In this document: one piece after another, positions 44,734 through 56,125 of the stretch
Layout: every line of letters begins with the position of its first letter
Numbering within the stretch: the stretch's first letter is position 1
Assembly: GCA_026929865.2 (NCBI GenBank)
Contig: CM049397.1
Span: 992,001-1,056,000, forward strand
Direction: 5' to 3'
Length of the DNA: 64,000 nucleotides
Source of the DNA: Hyperoplus lanceolatus
Lineage: Eukaryota > Chordata > Actinopteri > Uranoscopiformes > Ammodytidae
Position numbers and translations under genes: made by a program
Notes under the pieces: generated by a model
Database searches by the model: none
Seen by the model: only the letters and a program-made list of their open reading frames with translations
Told to the model about the DNA's origin: nothing

Positions 44734-44817
44734 CTTGTAGCCAGAGGTGGTGTGAGCCTCTGTCCAGTCGTCCAGCAGTGGGAGGATGCTAAGGGCGTTG
44801 TCCTGAGTGATGGGCAT
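44734..44817 (-). CDS. pdzd2: pdzd2 coding exon 1: N-terminus
   Basis: 28 codons from ATG at 44817-44815 to TACAAG|GTACTT. It opens MPITQDNALSILPLLDDW, matching the conserved MPITQDNA start of PDZD2, which fixes the start codon. It continues TEAHTTSGYK and joins exon 2 in phase 0. The exon begins upstream at 44906 after a strong TTCTTTCTTTCAG acceptor, so 89 bases of 5' UTR are in this exon. The donor lacks G at +5. Upstream of 44906 no promoter or first exon could be identified. Confidence 0.95.
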
Positions 44818-44832
44818 CCTGGCATCCTGGGG

Positions 44833-44904
44833 CTACACTAACAGCCAATCAGATGCTTCAACAGTTAGCACAGGAACCAGTGTGGGCTGAAGCCACAAAT
44901 CCAT
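44833..44904 (-). promoter_or_regulatory. upstream ORF in the pdzd2 5' UTR
   Basis: An ATG three bases into the exon opens a 23-codon ORF (MDLWLQPTLVPVLTVEA and on) that stops at TAG 44835-44833, 15 bases before the pdzd2 ATG and in its frame. A second upstream ATG (44825-44823) is out of frame and overlaps the pdzd2 start. Both would be expected to lower main-ORF translation. This depends on the acceptor at 44907 being used. Confidence 0.55.
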
Positions 44905-45395
44905 CTCTGAAAGAAAGAATGTTGGCAAAATTTACTCAGTGATTTCAGATGAGTTGGGATGAAAACTATTATAATGTAGAATATCATACTGTATATTACT
45001 GGCATAATATGTATATGCTAGTGTCTGCAACCTCATGTCATGATCCAGTGAGAACACAATGACATGTCACATTGTATTAGACATAACAATAGAAACTAGT
45101 GGTGATATTTGTCTTTGTTCAAAGCCTTTTGACTCTCTGTGAAATTTGGAAAGATTGTACTTTAACTTTTGTCTTTAACTTTTTCGGTTTTGGCAACCAA
45201 GTCTTTGCTTTCCGCATTAGCCAAAAGTTATTAGGCGACAGGGGACAGAACATAAGGTGGCATTCTAAACAGATACATTGTAACCAGGGGCGACTCTAGG
45301 CAAAGGCGATACAGGCGGTATCAGGGGGATGCTGCAAGACAGTTTTTTCAGAAGTGTGCCCTATCATATATGATTAATTTTTAAGTTGTCTGAAC

Positions 45396-47413
45396 AGAGT
45401 GGTGTTTCAGAAAGCGGGTTTTCAGGCAACTCAGAGTTTGTTCGCTCTGAGTTAGTGGAAACTCAGGGTTTTCCGTTTCAGGTAGCAGGTTCAGTGCAAC
45501 TCAGAGTCAGTTACTGCGGCAACATACGCCGTGGGTCTAACCTGCTGGATAGGTGGTTAGAGCTACCCTGAGTTTGTTTTCACTTTACGCTGCAGCTCCG
45601 ACTGAAGAAAGAGTGTCACTGTCACACGCGTCCCTGTACAGTTTGAAGCAAAATCACTCCATAGAAATCTCCATCGGGATGTTTTTATCATTTACTGATG
45701 ATTTTACGTTTGAACGATCATTTATCTGATCAGTAGCGTAGTTCTCAGCCCTCATGTTGTTCATATAGGCGGCCACCTTATACATCGTGCACATGCTCTA
45801 CATTCAGATTAATAAACCTATTTGTATTGTATGTATATCATTCTTTTTTTTATTAACAGGACTTTTTTAACATCTGTGCCACTGAACAGATGTCAGGTTG
45901 AAATGTAATTCTGTGGCTGCACGCAATCATTACTGTTCACTTGTGTCATCCCAAAGTCACAGACGAGCCTCGTTAAATAGCCTAATATGAATATAGAAAT
46001 AATATAATAATTTAAACTGTGATCACTTGAGGACAAGGGATCTGGTAATAAATCAATCAGGCTCTACAATGGAAACTGTCACCAAATTTGTCTGACGTTA
46101 ATGTCTTTCACTCCCCATTTAAAAGAAGCAACAGTCTGTTTACTGCACAGTATTATAGCTTGCCTACATAATACAGCAAATATAAAACACTGTCTGCAAT
46201 GCTGTGCAGCGCCAGCTTAATACTTTTGCTGCTGCTGATATGCGTAACTTAATTCTTAAAATAGACGAAGACTTGTATTTATTTTTGGTGATCTTAGGGA
46301 CAGACAAAGGCCAGATGGCAACAACATGTACTCTGAGTTGAGTGGATGGGCACTGTCTCGTCGAATGGGCAAAGCTTTCTTGAGCAGCTGACTGCTGTAA
46401 AAGGGATCGAGGCTCTCTAACTGGATGCCAGTAATTTTGGAGGCAGTTTTAACAATTTTCCCAAGAGCATTTTCACCCTTGGTAGTGAGGTTACTGTACG
46501 AGCAGATGACAGAGAAGGAGATGACAGAATGTATATACGCACAGTAAAACAGTTTCAACAGGCTTTTGTCAACACTGAATCTAGCTAATTTCCTAAGGCA
46601 GTAAAGGCGTTGTTGCCCTTCTTGCACAGCATGTCCGTGTTCACATCAAATTTCAGGTTATTATCAATGATCTACAGCTATAAATATCTGGGCACGATTT
46701 CCATTGGCTGGCCACAGACAGTGTTCTCGGTGGGATGGGGGCCACGTCTGAAATCAATACAGAGCTCTTTTGTTTTAGAGATGTTAAGTTCAAGGAACGC
46801 ATCGTTGCAGAAGGTCAGGAAGTCCTCTGTAACCTGGCCATGCCCAGTCTCATCATTATTGAGTAGGCTGACAATGACCGAGTCAGCAGCGTTTTTGATG
46901 ATGAAACGGTTGTCGTGGTTACTGCGACAGTCGTCAGTGTATAAAATAAAGAAAAGAGCAGAGAGAATACAGCCCTGTGGCCAACCAGTGGAGGTGGACA
47001 GAAGGCTAGACATTGTTGCATTCACCTTAACACTTTGTGATCTGTTGGTTTTTATTGATGCGTTATGAGATAATATCCCCGTTAATTCTTCTCCATACCA
47101 TAAACTCATTCGTTAATATTTCTAACTCTAGTGGGAGGAGTGGAGAAGTTTTTTTTTCTGAGAAGTAGATAAGTGGGAGGATCAAGCATTTGTTTCTCCT
47201 GTTTCCATGGTGAATCATGTTATCAGCGATCCATTGACGATGGCTTTTACACACGCGCTCAACCCAGAGTGAACACGCTCAGAGTTGATTGACCCAACGC
47301 TGATCCACTGTTCTGAAACCGATAACCCAGAGTTGCTCATCTCAGAGTTGGCCAACTCAGAGCGCAGGGTTAAACTCAGAGTTTGTAAATCCTGCTACCT
47401 GAAACATCCCTCA
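45396..47413. mobile_element. TIR element, family A copy 2, split by an L2 fragment
   Basis: The ends TGTTTCAGAAAGCGGGTTTT and CTGCTACCTGAAACA mirror each other. The interior is collinear with 3436-4653 (for example GTCACTGTCACACGCGTCCC and TAATTCTTCTCCATA). The homology is broken at about 46198 and resumes at 47067, where LINE sequence lies. Confidence 0.8.
46198..47066 (-). pseudogene. L2-like LINE reverse transcriptase fragment
   Basis: The first piece (47065-46678) has STSTGWPQGCILSALFFILY, TDDC and NISKTKELCIDFRR. The FADD motif is degraded to NAAD. The second piece (46627-46256), in another frame, has QQRLYCLRKLARFSVDKSLL, ITGIQLESLDPFY and a short 3' tail. These are typical of teleost L2-clade elements. 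It is inserted in a family A element with about 50 bases of target missing. Confidence 0.85.
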
Positions 47414-48030
47414 GGGAGCTTGTTTTTCTGAGTTGACTTGAAAGCACCATTCTGGTACGCATATTCAGTTAACTCTGTAAAACTCCTCCCAAATATTTCA
47501 ATAGAAAATAATGTATTTTTCTTCAATAGCTTCCAATCAATGTGACCCAGTGCTGGTTTACCTGTGCCTTTACACCATCAAGGTACACATGATAAAACAT
47601 GTTTCAAAAAAAAAAAACTTGACGGGAGAAGTGTACGCGGTGCCCCACGTACACTTTGACCCTCCTTCTTGTTGAGGTTGTTTCCATTTTATTTTAGTAA
47701 TTTTATTTTATTTTTATTTTGTACGTGAAGTTTGTTTTTGTCTTTTCTCCGAGTATCTCCCTGTGCCCAGGACAACTGTACAGGTGTTTTCCCTTTGACA
47801 CTCACTCACGTAAATGCAAAACGAGGGCAAAGTGCGCCCAGCTGTCAAGCTTTTTGGGCGTGCCGGTATATACTTAGTGCAAATTCCTTAGTGGATACTT
47901 TGCTAAAACGGGGCAGATTGTGGGCGCTATTTCGCCGCAATTCATGGAGCTATTAGCGCACACACTCCATTCTTAGTGGATGAGGCCCAGTTTATTTACA
48001 CTTGAACTATAGAGTACTATATTGTTAGGA
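47414..48030. other. upstream region with decayed repeat ends
   Basis: GTGTACGCGGTGCCCCACGTACAC near 47630 and GGATGAGGCCCAG near 47978 look like ends of decayed MITEs. I could not bound any element. No gene seen. Confidence 0.4.
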
Positions 48031-48584
48031 CGCACTCACACTGGGCAAAGTCGCCCTGTACCGTACTCAACCATTAATTATTATTATTATTAATATAACG
48101 GCCCGTCATCAGACACATGTACCGGATGGATTTACACACAAACTGAACACAGTAAACAAAGCGGGCCTTAAGGCAGCGGTCAAGAAAATGCTTTGCTTTG
48201 CTTTATGCTGCTCTCACCTTTTTAACTCTCTCCCTCTTTTATTAGCTCACATCTAGGCCTACACACGTTAATTCTCACACATGTTATGTTCAAGTCCAAG
48301 TGATGGGCAATTCTGGTGCTGACTAGTAAGGCAGCAGATGTTTAAACGTTTAACCAATAATGTATCCCTAATAAATTGACGTCAGGATTGCTGTCTATGC
48401 ACGTGCTTGTGTGCTTGTCGGCCCATTAGCATCTATACTGTGGCCTGAGTACATCTCTCCCAAGTGTGCTCAGGCCGAGGAAGTGTGCTGGAGCATGGAT
48501 GGCTCACTCACACTGGTCAAACGTACTAAACTTTAGGCAGCAAATGTACTCGGGCACGATACAGATGGCCTAGTGTGAGTGCGC
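48031..48584. mobile_element. MITE with CGCACTCACACT ends
   Basis: CGCACTCACACTGGGC at the left and GCCTAGTGTGAGTGCG at the right are inverted. About 550 bases with no ORF. The duplication is not clear. Confidence 0.7.
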
Positions 48585-48639
48585 ACTCAGTCATATTTAA
48601 GTTCAATATGAGAGTGCACTTAACGATGACTTGCTGAGG

Positions 48640-48681
48640 GACGCCCTTAGCTCAGTTGGTAGGGCGTCCCCCCCATGGGCC
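48640..48681 (+). mobile_element. 5' fragment of the tRNA-derived SINE
   Basis: ACGCCCTTAGCTCAGTTGGT followed by AGGGCGTCC and CCATGGGCC matches the start of the SINE at 17716-17534 and stops before box B. Confidence 0.8.
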
Positions 48682-50050
48682 CCATTCTCCATAAGTGTGA
48701 TAAAACGTGATAACAACCATCAAAACAGACATTGGGAAGGATTTTCACCTGCTCCGCCATTGTAGGCGCATAAACATTCACCCATCTGTTGCTCTGGCGT
48801 GCACCGGCAGTGAGACCATGAGTGAGACGGGTCTCGGTTTGTAGCGTTCTCTCTTGTGATTGGATAAAAATTTTGGGATCCTCCAATAAGTTTATTTGCC
48901 GATGCAGAGCAGCTGACTGAGTGATCGGCTTTATGAAACGCGCACATTATGTAAGTGATCACTGTATGAATAAAGAGCGATTTAACACTTATATTAACAT
49001 AAATAAACCGCTTACTTCACCTTTGAATGTATGCTAATAGATATTTAATACACTTACTGAAAATGTACAAAAAACCTATACAAAAAGTTCAATTGTAAAT
49101 CAGGTCTGGTAAGAATATGCCATTGATACAACAAATATACTTTCAATCCCTTTTCAAAAAGTATTAAGTCATATGATGTACTTGAAACATACTTTGACAT
49201 CTTAAATGGCATTTTAAATACCCTTAAGTATCTATTTTTTCACTTGGGTAGTCGGGCATATTGGCTGAATCTAAATAGAAAATAATGTATTAAATCACAT
49301 AATGATAATGTTTAGTCACTGTATCAGTCAATGGTTACCGAACAGATATATAGAGACAACAAAAGCATAAAGATATCATATTTATATACAAAAAGATAAA
49401 GAAAAGCTGCTCATACAAACCATATTAACTGCTGTAAAATGCACTTAAACACCTCCTGCTGTTAATTGTAATGCACAACATCCTAAAATACACAAACACA
49501 AAAAAAGCCCCCCACGAAAATACATTTAAACCAAGGACTGTCAGGATGATAAATATATATTCTAAATATATCTTTAACTTGTATAATCTTTATGCTGTGT
49601 AAAGAAATGATGGTAATAGTAAGTTTGTTGTCAATGGTCTGAAATGGGATATACCATCATAATATTCCTTGGTACAATGAAGACGAAAAGTGAGGAATCT
49701 GGGTTGAGCCCTCAGCTCAACACTTAACTACAGACAGAGAGCTTAGTGCTGCCACATCTGTGGCAGATATAGACAAAAAAGCATGAGACCACACTGTAAT
49801 GACTATGCAGAGCTTGGGCTTCAAATAAACAGTTGGGCTGTGCGGTACCATCTGTCTCTACTATTCCTGTACACTCCAACTAAAGGACCAAAACACACTC
49901 TGCCCTGTACTGGCCTGAGCTAAACCATGGGCTGAAGCTCTGCAAAGAAGTAGTGGATGAGAGGGGTTGAAGAAATCAGGAGGAGGAAGCTTTCAAACTG
50001 TGATATCAGGTGGAAAATTAGACAGTTATAGTCCCATGTACACTCATACA
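48682..50050. other. upstream region, no firm feature
   Basis: AT-rich with no recognisable gene or bounded repeat. Short frames here have no family resemblance. Confidence 0.4.
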
Positions 50051-50052
50051 TA

Positions 50053-50110
50053 CACTCACCGGCCACTTTATTAGGTACACCTGTTCAATGGCTTATAACA
50101 ACAAAAAGCT
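50053..50110. mobile_element. left end of a family C element
   Basis: CACTCACCGGCCACTTTATT after TA, with the following 40 bases matching the start of the complete copy at 50474. The rest of this copy is missing. Confidence 0.8.
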
Positions 50111-50205
50111 AATCACAAGGAAGTACTGAATGAAGTAGAGCTCTGTAGGTTTAGATCAACATACACAATCCTTTAAGACCAACTCCAATGAGTATACTCT
50201 CCAAA

Positions 50206-50270
50206 GATCTCCTATTATGCTATTTTTCGGGTTCAGACTTTAATTTTGTGATTCTACTAGAAACTGTTTT
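50206..50270 (+). repeat. fragment of the AAAGATCTCCTATT repeat
   Basis: AAAGATCTCCTATTATGCTA matches the starts of the copies at 57178 and 58565. Confidence 0.55.
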
Positions 50271-50327
50271 CATTTCTCACACTGGCATTGCTGTATTTCG
50301 TCTCGGTATCCGCCTTCCATTCCGACG

Positions 50328-50371
50328 TGCCCCCACTCCGACATTGACGTCTAATTGTCGGAGTGGGGGCA
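50328..50371. other. perfect hairpin, 16-bp arms
   Basis: TGCCCCCACTCCGACA and its exact reverse complement with a 12-base loop. Further CATTCCGAC and GTCGGAGTGGCAG repeats flank it, so it belongs to a small palindromic cluster. Confidence 0.9.
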
Positions 50372-50473
50372 ATTCCATTGTTTACAAACGTCCCACCATC
50401 CCGAACATTTCTGTTTTCATTGTCGGAGTGGCAGTGCTTTACTTTTTTTCAAAGGGCCTGCCATTCCGACATA

Positions 50474-51340
50474 CACTCACCGGCCACTTTATTAGGTACA
50501 CCTGTTTAATGGCTTATAACAACAAAAAGCTAATCAGCCAATCACATGGCAGCAATATAATGCATTTATGCATTTAGACGTGGTCAAGACAATGTACTGA
50601 AGTCAAACCGAGCATCAGAATGGGGAAGAAAGGGGGTTTAGGTGACTTTGAACATGGCGTGGTTGATGGTGCACGGCACGATGGATCCATACTTTCATGT
50701 TGTTCACTCCAAATTCTGAACCTGCCATCTGAATGTCGCAACTGAAATCAAGACTCATCAGACCAGGCATGATTTTTCAATCTTCTATTGTCCAATATTG
50801 GTGATCCTGTGAGAATTGTAGCCTCATTTTCCTGTTTTTAGCTGACAGGAGTGGCACCCGATGGGGTCTTCTGTTGCTGTTGCCCATCTGCTTCAAGATT
50901 GGTCATGTTTTGCATTCAGAGATGGTATTCTGCGTACCCTGGTTGTAACAAGTGGGTATTTGAGTTACTCTTGCCTTTCTATTATCTCAAACCAGTATGC
51001 CCATCCTCCACTGACCTCTGACTTCAACAAGGCATTTTACGTCCACACAAAGGCCCCTCATTGGATATTTTTTGTTTTCCGGACCATTCTCTGTAAACCC
51101 TAGAGATGGTTTAGAGTGAAAATCCCAGTAGATCAGCAGTTTCTGAAATACTCATACCAGCCCTCCTGGCACCCTCAACATTGCCATGTTCAAAGTCACT
51201 TAAAACCCCTTTCTTCCCCATTCTGTTTCTTGGTTTCAACCTCAATAAGTTATCCCGTCCAGGTCAACATGCCTAAATGCATTGAGTTGCTGATATGTGA
51301 TTGGCTGAACCGCTGTACCTAATAAAGTGGCCGGTGAGTG
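50474..51340. mobile_element. family C TA-flanked element, complete (867 bp)
   Basis: TA at 50472-50473 and 51341-51342. Inverted ends CACTCACCGGCCACTTTATT and AATAAAGTGGCCGGTGAGTG. Tc1/mariner-like by its TA target. No complete transposase. Solo ends of the family lie at 26929 and 50053. Confidence 0.88.
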
Positions 51341-52039
51341 TATAATATAACTATAATAATATAAATGTAATTATTATTATCATTGTACTTAATTAATTGA
51401 TGTGATTGTTTCTTAGTTAATGTGCTTTAGTGTCCTACGCTCATGGATAGATCATGACCACGGCCCTTACAACCGCATAATGTGCACTGCGTGTTCCCCT
51501 CTTGCTGTTCCCTTCCCAAGCACAATCATTTAGTCGACCAATAGCACACGGCAACTGAACATCATATAACTTTTAAATTATCCAACAACAGCTAACTCGA
51601 GCCAACTGTTTTTCCACTAAATTAAACACAAAAAGGCTAAGCCGCCAGTTATCTGAATGATATTCAATAATAACTGTTAGTGACTGGAGCGCTGCAGAGC
51701 TGTGAAGGGGCTGTGTCGGCAGCTACCTTCCTGCTAGGCATACTTCAAAATAAAAGTCAACTCACGTTTGTCCAGTGAAATGCTATTAAAGCTGGGGTGG
51801 AGGATTTGGGGAGAAAATGGCAGTTGGGATAAAGATTTGAATCCAATTACCTCAACCGCTCCACTTGTTCACTTTGGTCCTCCCCTATGGTCCCTCCCTG
51901 ACACGCTCTACACCAGTGGTATTCACAATTTTTTTCAGAGAGCCGCACTGACAGGACAAAGTCAACAGGAGAGCCAATTTTTTTAAGTATCAAAAGCTAT
52001 AAATCCAGTCATACATAAGCATGCCTGCTAATTAATATG

Positions 52040-52290
52040 TAATTCCTGAACGAGTGTCTCCCACATCATTTTGTGAGACTGAGGGAACAAAGTCCTCAGG
52101 GCGGTCCGGGGGCATGCTCCCCCAGAAGACAATTTGGTACCTTTAAACCCAGAATGCATCAATCTGGTGCACTTTTGGAGGAAAATGAAGAACTTTGTGA
52201 CTGTGTACTATTATCTGGAATAATTTGGAGACACTGGGTCACATAACAAGGAAGCTATTGAAGAATAAATGATTATCCTACTTTTTATTC
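52040..52290 (+). repeat. fragment of the 15585-type repeat
   Basis: GCATCAATCTGGTGCACTTT and AATAATTTGGAGACACTGG match 15828-15920 and, reversed, 42800-42900. Confidence 0.7.
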
Positions 52291-52529
52291 AAATATTTGT
52301 AAAAAAAAAAGTTCAATCAAAATGGGTGTGTTCATATAATACCCCCCTGGAATATTTTTTTTTTACCTTTCAAAAGGTAAATGCATGGCGACTTCTGGTT
52401 TAGCATTTGAAGAAGAAGAACGTGTTGCGCCGGGGCTCCCAGGCGTTCAATGCTTTTTTATATATCATAACACCACACACTACCTGAAAGCCGTTTTTTT
52501 TGCTTGGTTATTGATTTTGTTATTGTTTG

Positions 52530-52710
52530 GTGATGATGGGCCGCAGCAAGCAAAAGGAAACAGGGCAGAATTCGCCGGAGAAAGAGGCAGCCACGAAGTC
52601 GGACTGTCATGGCGGAGTCGACTCCCTGCCGCCTAATCTAGACAAGCTTAGAGTGCTCTACATTAACACTCTCCAAATGGGGGTAAATGTAGACTTAGGC
52701 AAGTAAGTTA
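52530..52710 (+). pseudogene. possible L1-type ORF1 start
   Basis: A short frame MMGRSKQKETGQNSPEKEA, then PPNLDKLRVLYI, lysine- and glutamate-rich, resembles the polar start of some L1/Tx1 ORF1 proteins. It breaks after about 60 codons. Low certainty. Confidence 0.3.
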
Positions 52711-53161
52711 TTGAGTCCACCCTCCACTTTGGCTGGTGAAAGATATGTGTCCTCGGGATCTGTGCTCGTGCAGCGATTCTAGGTATAAAAACTTCACCAA
52801 ACGGTAATAACCGGAAGGAGACGGCACATTACCGCAGTTAAGTTAGCGTGTGTGCAAACAGAACATTTCCTGTGCGCCTTCACATTAAAAGCATGTTACT
52901 AGCCAAACGTGAGTTGACTTTTATTTTGAAGTCGGTAAGAACAGGAAGTTAGCACTTTTTTCTAGCTTGAAAGGCAACTCCTTCAGCTGCGGCGAGCAGT
53001 CAACAGTAGCCTAGTATATTTAAACAGTTTTAAATAAGCCACTGAAAAGCTACTCCCAAAACATTCACAACAACCTATTTAATTTAAATACCTAAATTGT
53101 ACCAATATGTATACTTATTTATTTAATAGACTATGTTTAATGTTTTAAAGTTTGGTTTTAA

Positions 53162-53543
53162 TTAAAGGTGCAGTGTGTAATATGACATCATCAAGAAAGT
53201 TCTACAAAGTTCTAGAATGCAACGCTCCCTGGGTAACCCCAACCCTTTAGAATAATAACAGAAGATACAGTGGCCTTCATGGACAAGAACAATTCTAAAT
53301 TTTAAACAATGCACCTGATGACATTCCAACTATGACACTTTCAAGATGGCGGCACAAGGCCTTGGTCCAAAATATGCAGAAATATGGACATATATGAGAC
53401 CCTTTCTAAGGAAAACAATTATAATTCAAAACATTTCTTTCAGTCATTATGCACTAAATTAAATGTACTTATGGATATTATAATTACTTTCAACAAAATC
53501 TGCTAGGAAATAAAACCCAAAATTCTACACACTGCAGGTTTAA
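53162..53543. mobile_element. TTAA-bounded MITE (382 bp)
   Basis: TTAAAGGTGCAGTGTGTAAT and CTACACACTGCAGGTTTAA are inverted ends with TTAA on both sides. A common teleost MITE form. No ORF. Confidence 0.85.
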
Positions 53544-54718
53544 TAGAAGGACATTATAATAATAATAATTCTGAATCAGCAAAAAATTGCAATTGGCAGG
53601 TTAGATTATTTTGTCTAAATTGCAATCAGTGCACCCCTATTCATTCTTCTATAATTATTACTGCACACACTAGGATATAATATTAATTGAGAATCTCAAA
53701 TTAGACAAAGATAACATGCTCAAAAGGTAATTAGAGCGAAATGCATGGGTTAAGGTTATGCAAGTTTTCGATCATACTTTGTGTGCTACCAAATTTATTT
53801 TTGTGCTACTGAATTGTTTTGCTTGCTAGCACCAGTGCTACCACCTAAAAAAATAAGCGTACAGCCCTGCCTAGTTATTTTAAAACTAATATACATCCAG
53901 ATCAAGGTGTCCTTTGCGGGCTGCTGAGGTTTTTGCTCATCGCCCAGTGGCCGAGCACTGATCCTCTGTGTGTTCCATGCCCCCTTTTTATTTTATTTAT
54001 TTTTTCCTCTCTTTCTCGTCGGGCTCTCGGTGCCTAAATATGTGACTTTTCTCAATTGTGGTGTTCATTTGTGTTTTATATACACCCACGGTGCTCTGTT
54101 TGAGCGCTCGGAGCCTCTCTGCATGAAGAGAGGATAGCGTTTTCTTTTTCTGTCAAGATGCAACGGAAGCCTCTTAAGCTCTAGCCTATTTTTTAGGTTT
54201 CTGCTCGAAAATGACATACCCAAAATGAATAGAGTATATCTCTGCATCTACAAGGTCTATTTGAATAATTGTGGTGTCATTATGAAGGGAACACTTGTGA
54301 AATGTGTTCAGATGTGTAAGTATCAGTATTTATGTCACTGGCTCAGAGTCAATTAAGTTTGCACACAAGCATAAATGACTGATTTAATTTCCGCCTAAAA
54401 AAAAATCACACTATTTCAATGAATATCTCTTTGAAATGATGCTGATGGGGCTAAAACTCTACATCTAAGCATAGCACAAGGCGTTACCATTATCCCTGCA
54501 AAGTTTGATCCTCATAAAGTGAAGCAAAGCAGAATTACAGAGGTTTTAGTACAGACTAGTCAGACGGACTCTCCAAAATGGTCATTTTGGCACATTTTGG
54601 CACTAGCTGTGCCATTTGAAGTGTTTGATGTACTGAACTATATTTTTCACTTTTATTTCATTATCTGTGATCATCACATACATTTTCAAGAGATTTTGAC
54701 TTTTTTTTTTTTTTTTCA

Positions 54719-55231
54719 TAACCAACCTAAACTACATATGTATAACAAATTCGACAGCTCTTCCAAACAAGCAGTTCTGTGTCTGGACGCCGAAAAATCT
54801 TTCGACCAGGTTGAATGGGGGTACTTGCTCAAGGTGCTGGAGGAGTTCGGTCTTGGTGCCCCTTTTATTTCTTGGGTGCGTTTAATATATGCCCATCCCA
54901 CCGCCTCCATTCTAACAAACCAGGAAAGATCCACACCCTTTGCCCTTCAGAGGGGCACGCGCCAGTGTTGCCCCCTCTCGCCGCTCCTCTTTGCGTTGGC
55001 CATCGAGCCCCTGGCTATTAGCATAAGAGGGCACACACTTATAAAGCCAATATCACTAGGTGGGATGGACCATATGATCTCTCTGTACGCAGATGACATC
55101 GCCCTCTTTGTAGCCGACCCCGGGAATTCCATCCCCCACCTACTCCAGCTAATTAATTATTTTGGCGACGTCTCGGGTTACACCATAAACTGGCAAAAAA
55201 GTGTAAATGTCCAATTTAGCGATATAAAATG
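54719..55231 (+). pseudogene. L1/Tx1-type reverse transcriptase fragment
   Basis: An open frame with CLDAEKSFDQVEWGYLLKVL, LIYAHPTASILTN, RGTRQCCPLSPLLFALAIEP and SLYADDIALFV, the RT finger and palm motifs with catalytic YADD intact. The usual RQGCPLSP reads RQCCPLSP. It stops at TGA near 55231. A T-rich run precedes it. Both ends of the LINE are missing. Confidence 0.88.
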
Positions 55232-55261
55232 AGATCTATTTTTTGCAAATTATTTAATATA

Positions 55262-56125
55262 GGGGAGAACGGGGTAATCTGAGCCACTTTTTACATTTGC
55301 TCCCCTCTAAGTGAGCTAAAATGATTTATCACTCAAATTTACACATTTCCCATTAATTCAGGTTGTTTCCTAGAAATGCAGTGAAGATATGATTGTTTTA
55401 AAAAAAAGTTGTCATGTGGCTCACTTTACCCTAGCTGTGGGGTAAACTGATCCACTTACTTTTTCCACTCTGAAATTACCATAACAACACACATTGTAAC
55501 AGTTAGAATCCTGAAGGCTAGCCACACATTCCATAACTAATGTCGGACTAGTAAAAGAATGATTGGGTTTGGTCAATTAAGCAAAGCAAATTTTCTAAAC
55601 ACTTGAAAGTAACTCTGAACAAAATCAAATACAACATATTATAATTCAAAAGGTTTTAATAAGATTCAAATGAAAGATAGAACCAGTTAGATTAGAACAC
55701 AGTCTGGGGGTCAGAACACAGGACCCTTAGAGCCAGCTAGTGTCTGGGGGTCAAAGCATAGGAAAATCAGAACCAGCGAGAACAGCCTGGGACTCAGAAC
55801 ACAGGAGAAGACCCAACTGGATTATAAAATCAGCCTGTCATACTCTACAACTAGGCCTACTCTACATTCCAGCCCTGAAGGTTACAGGGACAGATGAGAA
55901 GGTGCTCTTTCCGTGTGGTTGCCCCAGGTCGTCTTCCTGGTGTATTTCCTTGGCATGATGGCTTTTCTACAATGTGTATGACAATAAAATAAAACATATG
56001 TCATGTAATATTACATTAAAATATGTTTAAGACTAAACTTAACTTGTGCCTCATGGTGGGGGAAAGTGAGACAGTGGCTCACTTTCCCCCGCAGCATTTG
56101 GCTCACTTTCCCCCACCACCACAAT
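55262..56125. mobile_element. TAGGGGAGAACGGGGTAA-type repeat
   Basis: The start TAGGGGAGAACGGGGTAATC is followed by several GGCTCACTTTACCC or GGCTCACTTTCCCCC motifs, with a cluster near 56053-56115. This resembles a common teleost DNA repeat. Bases 55695-55808 hold about three degenerate copies of a 50-base unit with GTCTGGGGGTCA. Confidence 0.55.

Noticed and set aside
52385..52636. 83-codon frame with EEEERVAPG start
   Set aside because: It overlaps a better polar frame and has no homologue I recognise.
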